NCBI GenBank assembly: GCA_036402115.1
Contig: DASWTM010000021.1
Coordinates: forward strand, 1 to 64,000
Length of the DNA stretch: 64,000 bases
Source: Chryseosolibacter sp036402115
GTDB lineage: Bacteria; Bacteroidota; Bacteroidia; Cytophagales; Cyclobacteriaceae
Reading direction: 5' to 3'
The translations under genes and the position numbers were made by a program. Below, one piece after another: positions 59,313 to 64,000 of this stretch. The notes under the pieces were generated by a model, which saw only the letters and a program-made list of their open reading frames with translations, was not told the DNA's origin and ran no database searches. How positions within the stretch are numbered: the stretch's first letter is position 1; every line of letters starts with the position of its first letter.

Positions 59313-61763
59313 ATGTTCAATTATCTTTTGTCAGCAGCATTCGTGTTGCTCGCGCTGACATCCGTGGCACAGCACCGGTTGAGTGGCGTTGTCCGTGATG
59401 CTCAAAATCAACGTGCGCTTGCGGGCGCAACCGTCATGATCACCGAAAACAAGTTGGGAACGGTCACTGATGCTTTCGGCTATTATGAATTTACGAATCT
59501 TCCTTCTGGGAAGTACACCGTCAAAGTCACGTTTGTCGGCTTTGGCGAAAAAACGGAGGCCGTTGATGTATCCTCCAATGTCCAGCTGAACGTGGCGCTG
59601 GATGAAATCGCCATTCTCACCGATGAAGTTGTTGTCAATGCCACGCGTGCGAACGAGAAAACACCAACGACTTTCTCATCAATCGACAAGGAGCAGCTCC
59701 AAAAACAAAACTTCGGTCAAGATCTTCCTTTCCTCTTGAACTGGACTCCTTCTGTGGTCACCACTTCGGACGCAGGAACGGGTGTGGGTTACACAGGCGT
59801 TCGCATCCGCGGAAGCGATGCCACACGGGTGAACGTGACCATCAATGGCATTCCTTACAACGACAGCGAATCCATGGGGACCTTTTGGGTAAACATTCCG
59901 GACATTGCTTCATCGACTCAGAGCGTTCAGATCCAGCGCGGTGTTGGAACTTCCACGAATGGAGCAGGAGCGTTTGGTGCTACCGTAAACCTACAGACAA
60001 ACAAACGGAATGATGTTGCTTACGCGGAAGTGATCAACGCTTACGGGTCATTCAACACGAGAAGGCATTCACTGAATTTTGGAACAGGGTTGTTAAACGA
60101 CAAGTGGGTGATCGATGGCCGACTCTCACGAATTGCTTCGGATGGATTTATCGATCGGGCGTTCGCGGACTTGAAATCCTACTACCTCGCTGGCGGATAC
60201 TATGGTACCAACACCATGTTTAAGTTCATAACATTCGGTGGAAGCGAACGAACCTATCAGGCATGGTATGGTGTACCGGAGTCCCGACTGAATAATGATG
60301 TCGAAGCGATGGAGACAACTGCCATCAACGAAGGGTGGAATGACCAGCAACTTCAAAACCTGTTGACTTCGGATAGCAGAACGTTCAATCCATACACGTA
60401 CAAAAACCAGGTTGATGATTATCGTCAGGATCACTACCAATTTCACTTCTCACAGAATTTGTCCACGGATGTAAATCTAAATGCAGCATTACATTACACG
60501 CCTGGTCGCGGCTTCTATGAGGAGTTTCGTTACGACAACGACTTCGAAGACTACGGTCTCGCTCCGGTCACGATTGGCGATTCGCTGATTGAATCGACTG
60601 ACCTTATCCGCAGAAGATGGCTCGACAATGATTTTTATGGCTTTACCTACGCGTTGAATGTCGATAAATCAAATTGGAATCTTGTCGTTGGAGGAGGATG
60701 GAATCGATACGATGGCGATCATTTTGGCGAGATCATCTGGGCGAAGGTTTCGACCGTGCCCCAGGGACACCGTTACTACTTTAACGTTGGGGACAAAAGA
60801 GACTTCAATGCTTACTCAAAGTTGAACTTTGATTTTTCCGAAAGATTCAATGGATTCGTGGACCTGCAGGTGCGCACGATCGACTATACAGCAGCCGGTT
60901 TGGATAATCGTATGAATGATTTCAACATCGATGAGCAATACACATTCTTCAACCCAAAGGTTGGTTTAACGTATTCAGTGAATGACCGCAATCAACTCTA
61001 CGCTTCTTATGCTATCGCGAATCGCGAGCCGGTCCGTGATGATTTTGTCGACAACCCGGGAAAGACTCCCGAGCATGAAACGATGGGTAACCTTGAAGCC
61101 GGATGGAGAACAAGTGGTGAAGGCCACCGACTTCAGGTGAATTACTACCTGATGAATTACAAAAATCAGCTTGTGCTCACGGGTGAGATCAATGACGTTG
61201 GGGCATCTGTTCGCACGAATGTTGACAAGAGTTACCGCATGGGTGTTGAAGTCGATGGTCTAGTGAAGCTTTCGCGTAAACTCACGTGGAATGCAAACGT
61301 GACGCTTAGCCAGAACAAGATTGCTAGCTTTACGGAAGTGCTGTACGATTATGGAGCCAACTTCGATGAATACAATGTGGTGGAGAACACATACGAGAAC
61401 ACCGATATTTCGTTTTCTCCATCCGTGATTGCAGGTTCCGCCTTGTCCTATAGTCCGTTCAGGAATTTTGAAGCCTCGTTGCTTTCAAAATTTGTAGGAA
61501 AGCAGTACATGGACAACACATCCAACGAAAACCGACAGATCGATTCATACTTCATCAATGATTTACGATTTGCGTACGCCTGGCGCCCGGCATTCGTTCG
61601 TGAAATTAATTTCAGTCTTCTTGTGAACAACATCCTCGATGAAGTTTACGAATCGAACGGATACACCTGGGGCTACCTGGCCGGCCCAACGGCCTACCGG
61701 GAAAATTATTACTTCCCACAGGCTGGTACGAACTGGATGGGAATGATTAGCATCAAGATATAA
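59313..61763 (+). CDS. TonB-dependent outer-membrane receptor, TPP-riboswitch controlled
   Basis: An outer-membrane transporter of 816 residues. It has a signal peptide (MFNYLLSAAFVLLALTSVA), a CarboxypepD_reg-like domain (about residues 20-100, GATVMITENKLGT), a plug domain with GVRIRGSDATRVNVTINGIP, and a long beta barrel with aromatic-rich strands. The frame reads back to 59157 through the riboswitch, so only the ATG at 59313 is credible. A TPP riboswitch upstream points to uptake of thiamine or a related vitamin compound. No SusD-like partner and no thi genes are adjacent. Confidence 0.92.
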   Translation: MFNYLLSAAFVLLALTSVAQHRLSGVVRDAQNQRALAGATVMITENKLGTVTDAFGYYEFTNLPSGKYTVKVTFVGFGEKTEAVDVSSNVQLNVALDEIAILTDEVVVNATRANEKTPTTFSSIDKEQLQKQNFGQDLPFLLNWTPSVVTTSDAGTGVGYTGVRIRGSDATRVNVTINGIPYNDSESMGTFWVNIPDIASSTQSVQIQRGVGTSTNGAGAFGATVNLQTNKRNDVAYAEVINAYGSFNTRRHSLNFGTGLLNDKWVIDGRLSRIASDGFIDRAFADLKSYYLAGGYYGTNTMFKFITFGGSERTYQAWYGVPESRLNNDVEAMETTAINEGWNDQQLQNLLTSDSRTFNPYTYKNQVDDYRQDHYQFHFSQNLSTDVNLNAALHYTPGRGFYEEFRYDNDFEDYGLAPVTIGDSLIESTDLIRRRWLDNDFYGFTYALNVDKSNWNLVVGGGWNRYDGDHFGEIIWAKVSTVPQGHRYYFNVGDKRDFNAYSKLNFDFSERFNGFVDLQVRTIDYTAAGLDNRMNDFNIDEQYTFFNPKVGLTYSVNDRNQLYASYAIANREPVRDDFVDNPGKTPEHETMGNLEAGWRTSGEGHRLQVNYYLMNYKNQLVLTGEINDVGASVRTNVDKSYRMGVEVDGLVKLSRKLTWNANVTLSQNKIASFTEVLYDYGANFDEYNVVENTYENTDISFSPSVIAGSALSYSPFRNFEASLLSKFVGKQYMDNTSNENRQIDSYFINDLRFAYAWRPAFVREINFSLLVNNILDEVYESNGYTWGYLAGPTAYRENYYFPQAGTNWMGMISIKI

Positions 61764-61768
61764 ATCTG

Positions 61769-61935
61769 GCTGCAAGCTGCAAGCTACAAGCTTCAAGCCA
61801 GCGGGTTCTTCCTCAAGGCACGAAGCTTGTAGTGTGAAGCTTGCTACCCCTTATCCCAATTACCCCGCTGAATACGTACAAGCGCTTTGCCTTGCACGCA
61901 CAGACTTGAAGCTTGAAGCTTGCAGCTTGCGGCTC
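61769..61935. repeat. Inverted repeat built from AAGCTTG/CAAGCTG heptamers
   Basis: The left arm (61769-61798) consists of CAAGCTG/CAAGCTA/CAAGCTT units. The right arm (about 61904-61935) repeats them inverted as CTTGAAG/CTTGCAG units. A middle copy (CGAAGCTTGTAG, then GAAGCTTGC) lies at 61821-61844. The block fills most of the 249-nt gap between the TonB receptor and the UbiA gene. Its arms could fold into a long stem; similar repeats are interspersed in Bacteroidota. Confidence 0.75.
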
Positions 61936-62012
61936 TTCATCATCATTCTCTTTTTACCCACCGAGGATTGCCTTTCCCATCCGTCCGAGTAACTTAGCGC
62001 TTCGATTTCAAT

Positions 62013-62867
62013 ATGGGTCAGGCGTACAACGTAAAACGATTTGTAGTTTCCTTCCTTCGGCTGACGCGGGTTTGGAATCTGTTGATCCTTGCCCTCGCCC
62101 AGTACTTTACGGCTATCATGATTATTGATACCACTAACGTTTTCGATCTGCGTTTTTTTCTGCTAGTCGTGTCAACGGTGTCAATAGCGGCCGCGGGATA
62201 CATCATAAACGACTACTATGATATCAAAATCGACCTGATCAATAAACCTGACCGAGTTATAATTGGAAAGGGTATAACAAGACGCTACGCGATTCTATAC
62301 CATACGCTACTTTCACTTTTCGGAGTTGCTGTCGGCACGTACCTCAATTGGAAAATTGGCGTCCTGAACTTTGGTGCAGCTTTTTTATTGTGGTGGTATT
62401 CCAATAATTTAAAACGTCAGCCGCTGATCGGAAACCTTGTGGTGAGTCTTCTTACTGCGCTCGCTATCGTTATTGTTGATGCGCTGTATAAAACCGGAGA
62501 CCCGCTTATTTTCATTTACGCAGCGTTTGCGTTTTTTATCACGCTCATCCGCGAGATCATCAAAGACATGGAAGACCTGAAAGGGGATGACACCTTTGGC
62601 TGCAAGACGTTGCCGATCATCTGGGGTATGCGGAAAACTAAGAATTTCATTTACGGTGTATTGCTCGCGTTTTCACTCACAGTAGTTCTGCTTGATGTGT
62701 TCATTGTTGACTTACCGGAGTACTATTTTCTCGCGTGTTTGTTTGCACCCTTGTTGATCATGTTTTATATGCTCGCCCGGGCAGACACCAAGAAAGATTA
62801 CTCGAAGCTGAGCACTTTTTGTAAATTCATTCTGCTGCTAGGTGTTTTAAGTATGGCATTTTTATGA
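62013..62867 (+). CDS. UbiA-family prenyltransferase (geranylgeranylglycerol-phosphate transferase-like)
   Basis: A 284-residue membrane prenyltransferase with about eight helices. The two Asp-rich motifs are NDYYDIKIDLINKPDR (near residues 65-80) and DMEDLKGDD (near 188-196). This variant is common in Bacteroidota and often annotated as a geranylgeranylglycerol-phosphate geranylgeranyltransferase-like UbiA protein; the natural acceptor is uncertain. The ATG at 62013 begins a short cytoplasmic tail before the first helix. purN follows after 31 nt from the chosen start. Confidence 0.85.
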   Translation: MGQAYNVKRFVVSFLRLTRVWNLLILALAQYFTAIMIIDTTNVFDLRFFLLVVSTVSIAAAGYIINDYYDIKIDLINKPDRVIIGKGITRRYAILYHTLLSLFGVAVGTYLNWKIGVLNFGAAFLLWWYSNNLKRQPLIGNLVVSLLTALAIVIVDALYKTGDPLIFIYAAFAFFITLIREIIKDMEDLKGDDTFGCKTLPIIWGMRKTKNFIYGVLLAFSLTVVLLDVFIVDLPEYYFLACLFAPLLIMFYMLARADTKKDYSKLSTFCKFILLLGVLSMAFL

Positions 62868-62898
62868 AACCTTTGAATTGAATCTACTTCGCCATAGC

Positions 62899-63507
62899 AT
62901 GCCATCCCCACAGTATCGTGTTGCAATATTTGCTTCTGGTAGCGGCTCCAACGCTGAAGCAATTATTCAATATTTTAAGAACCATGCATCGATAAAAGTT
63001 TCTCTCGTCTTGTCAAATAATCCGGACGCGTTCGTGCTCGAGCGGGCTAAGAAGGCATCGATAAAAGCTGTGACATTCACACGTGAAGAGTACAAAATAC
63101 CAGGCAAAGTAGTCCACGAGCTTGCTATGGAGAACATCACACACATTGTGTTGGCAGGATTCCTTTGGCTGGTGCCGGAATACCTGATCAAATTATATCC
63201 TGATCGTATTGTCAATATTCACCCGGCATTGCTGCCCAAGTTTGGTGGAAAAGGAATGTATGGCAATCGCGTCCATGAAGCGGTAAAACTGGCGGGGGAA
63301 AAAGAGACTGGGATCACAATCCACCTGGTGAATGAGCACTACGATGATGGAAAGGTGCTATTTCAGAAAAGTTGTCCGGTTGAAACTCATCACTCTGCTG
63401 CAGATATTGCGAAGTTTGTCTTAGCACTTGAGCATAAATACTATCCTCAAGTCATTGAAAATTGGGTTGTTAGCCACAAAGACACCACGAACACTAAGAA
63501 GCACTAA
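62899..63507 (+). CDS. purN: Phosphoribosylglycinamide formyltransferase (GAR transformylase)
   Basis: Third step of purine synthesis: formylates GAR with 10-formyl-THF. The 202-residue product begins VAIFASGSGSNAEAII and has FLWLVPEYLIKLYPDRIVNIHPALLPKFGGKGMYG, which carries the catalytic N-I-H-P; the catalytic Asp is in HYDDGKVLFQ. The TTG at 62878 is possible but ATG 62899 fits the family start. The last residues (about SHKDTTNTKKH) are encoded by an interspersed repeat that overlaps the stop, so the tail is probably a recent addition. Confidence 0.95.
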   Translation: MPSPQYRVAIFASGSGSNAEAIIQYFKNHASIKVSLVLSNNPDAFVLERAKKASIKAVTFTREEYKIPGKVVHELAMENITHIVLAGFLWLVPEYLIKLYPDRIVNIHPALLPKFGGKGMYGNRVHEAVKLAGEKETGITIHLVNEHYDDGKVLFQKSCPVETHHSAADIAKFVLALEHKYYPQVIENWVVSHKDTTNTKKH

Positions 63508-63552
63508 GAATGTGCAGGTAATTTCTTTGTGTCCCTTTGTGTTCTTAGAGTC
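63471..63552. repeat. Imperfect inverted repeat of the CACAAAGACAC type
   Basis: The left arm (about 63474-63511, CACAAAGACACCACGAACAC...) and the right arm (about 63524-63550, TTCTTTGTGTCCCTTTGTG...) are imperfect reverse complements. Related GTGTC/CTTTG elements are common in Bacteroidota. The left arm lies within the purN 3' end. Confidence 0.65.
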
Positions 63553-63562
63553 TTGCCGAAGG

Positions 63563-63579
63563 TCCCGCGCCTCGCGGGA
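63563..63579. repeat. CCCGCG palindrome
   Basis: TCCCGCG and CGCGGGA flank a CCT loop, giving a 7-bp perfect stem. It is similar in type to the palindromes at 59120 and 59230 and lies at the 3' side of the truncated cyclase gene. Confidence 0.7.
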
Positions 63580-63583
63580 GTGG

Positions 63584-64000
63584 CTATGGATTTGGCACTT
63601 CTGCATACGCTCGCACCGGAAAAGTCCCCACACCTTTGAATTTCGGTGGGACTGCATTAAAAATAAATTTCTCCGGCAGCGCGTTCAGGTTGCACATGTG
63701 CTCACAGATAAGAATACCCGCTTTCAGCAAGACAGAGTGAACCGGTCTTCGTTTGGTGCGGGTGTCGTCAATATTGTGGGAGTCGATTCCAACCAGGGCA
63801 ACTTTCTGGTCTCGCAAATAAATAGCGGCTTCCTCGGTTAGGAAAGGATGATTCTCAAAATACTTTTCTGTTCGCCAGTGCAGGCTCCAGTTCGTGTTGA
63901 CAAGCACTGCTTTGCCTTTCAGCGATAAACCGTCAAAATATTTCTTTCCAACTTCGATCCCATTTTTGAAATCCGCATGAACAACTATGCCCTCAAGGTG
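63584..64000 (-). CDS. Cyclase family protein (kynurenine-formamidase-like), 5' truncated by window end
   Basis: The frame is open from the stop at 63584 to the end of the window, so the N-terminus is missing. The visible 138 residues contain VLVNTNWSLHWRTEKYF, then FLTEEAAIYLRDQKVALVGIDSHNIDD, then HSVLLKAGILICEHMCNLNAL, the pattern of the cyclase/arylformamidase family (metal-dependent hydrolases). The GTG at 63907 is an internal codon, not the start. The HPFLTEEAA and GIDSHNID motifs include probable metal-site and active-site residues. Substrate unknown. Confidence 0.82.
   Translation of the reverse strand, partial: HLEGIVVHADFKNGIEVGKKYFDGLSLKGKAVLVNTNWSLHWRTEKYFENHPFLTEEAAIYLRDQKVALVGIDSHNIDDTRTKRRPVHSVLLKAGILICEHMCNLNALPEKFIFNAVPPKFKGVGTFPVRAYAEVPNP

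Noticed and set aside
63428..63841. 137-residue plus-strand frame at the right end
   Set aside because: It overlaps purN, a repeat and the cyclase gene in antisense; no motif supports it.
1..64000. CRISPR array, tRNA, rRNA, prophage or insertion sequence
   Set aside because: No regularly spaced repeats, cloverleaf sequences, rRNA blocks, transposase or phage motifs were seen on reading both strands; a dedicated scan was not possible.

Overview
The window looks like chromosomal DNA of a member of the Bacteroidota, probably the Cytophagales side. The evidence is TAnnTTTG-type minus-7 promoter boxes with almost no Shine-Dalgarno sequences, a CarboxypepD_reg/TonB-dependent receptor, a Bacteroidota-type Ccm cytochrome c maturation set, and the interspersed CCCG and AAGCTTG palindromes common in that phylum. 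GC content looks middling. No rRNA, tRNA, CRISPR array, transposase or phage gene was seen.

Layout. (1) 1-5990: housekeeping genes ileS, lspA and an APC amino-acid permease closed by a clear terminator, then a non-coding stretch with a 173-nt inverted-repeat element. (2) 6295-14186: a cytochrome c maturation block on the minus strand (Wzz-like gene, ccmB, ccmC, ccmD-like, ccmE, and ccmF further on). It is interrupted between ccmE and ccmF by plus-strand gmd and fcl (GDP-fucose pathway). (3) 14307-51815: about 37 kb of surface-glycan genes in three blocks. The first plus-strand block (14307-33758) holds a UDP-GlcNAc(3NAc)A-type pathway (dehydrogenase, aminotransferase, acetyltransferase, and an oxidoreductase further away), galE, an Arn-like trio (GT-C transferase, GT2, NodB deacetylase), a ligase/polymerase, a flippase, methyltransferases, two more aminotransferases, a GT4, and a DUF115/GT42-like protein. 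The minus-strand block (33765-41113) is a compact eight-gene operon for a legionaminic-acid-type nonulosonic acid, followed by a second Wzy/WaaL-like gene. The second plus-strand block (42551-51815) has GT2 enzymes, a large GT-C-like protein, an HTTM protein, WbqC, a methyltransferase, a NeuD-like acetyltransferase, a beta-propeller protein and a WecE-like aminotransferase. (4) 52079-64000: a WecA/MraY-like initiating transferase, then housekeeping genes: pheS, 3-hydroxyacyl-CoA dehydrogenase, a degenerate Rieske-like lipoprotein, MoxR, frr, pyrH, a biotin carrier protein, a TPP-riboswitch-controlled TonB receptor, a UbiA prenyltransferase, purN and a truncated cyclase.

How it works together (inference). 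The WecA-like enzyme would start a glycan on undecaprenyl phosphate. The nucleotide-sugar genes supply fucose, possibly perosamine, a diacetamido-uronic acid and a CMP-nonulosonate. GT2, GT4 and the DUF115-like protein assemble the repeat unit, Wzx flips it, and two Wzy/WaaL-like proteins polymerise and ligate it under a Wzz-like length regulator. Separate GT2/GT-C sets could decorate the product from the periplasmic side. The parts most worth following up are the legionaminate operon with embedded ATP-grasp and HAD genes and no obvious LegH, the DUF115/GT42-like candidate nonulosonate transferase, the Arn-like trio beside a GT-C paralogue, the GT-C/HTTM/GT2 set at 43-48 kb, the swapped GXHH motif in IleS, and the ligand-less Rieske-like lipoprotein.
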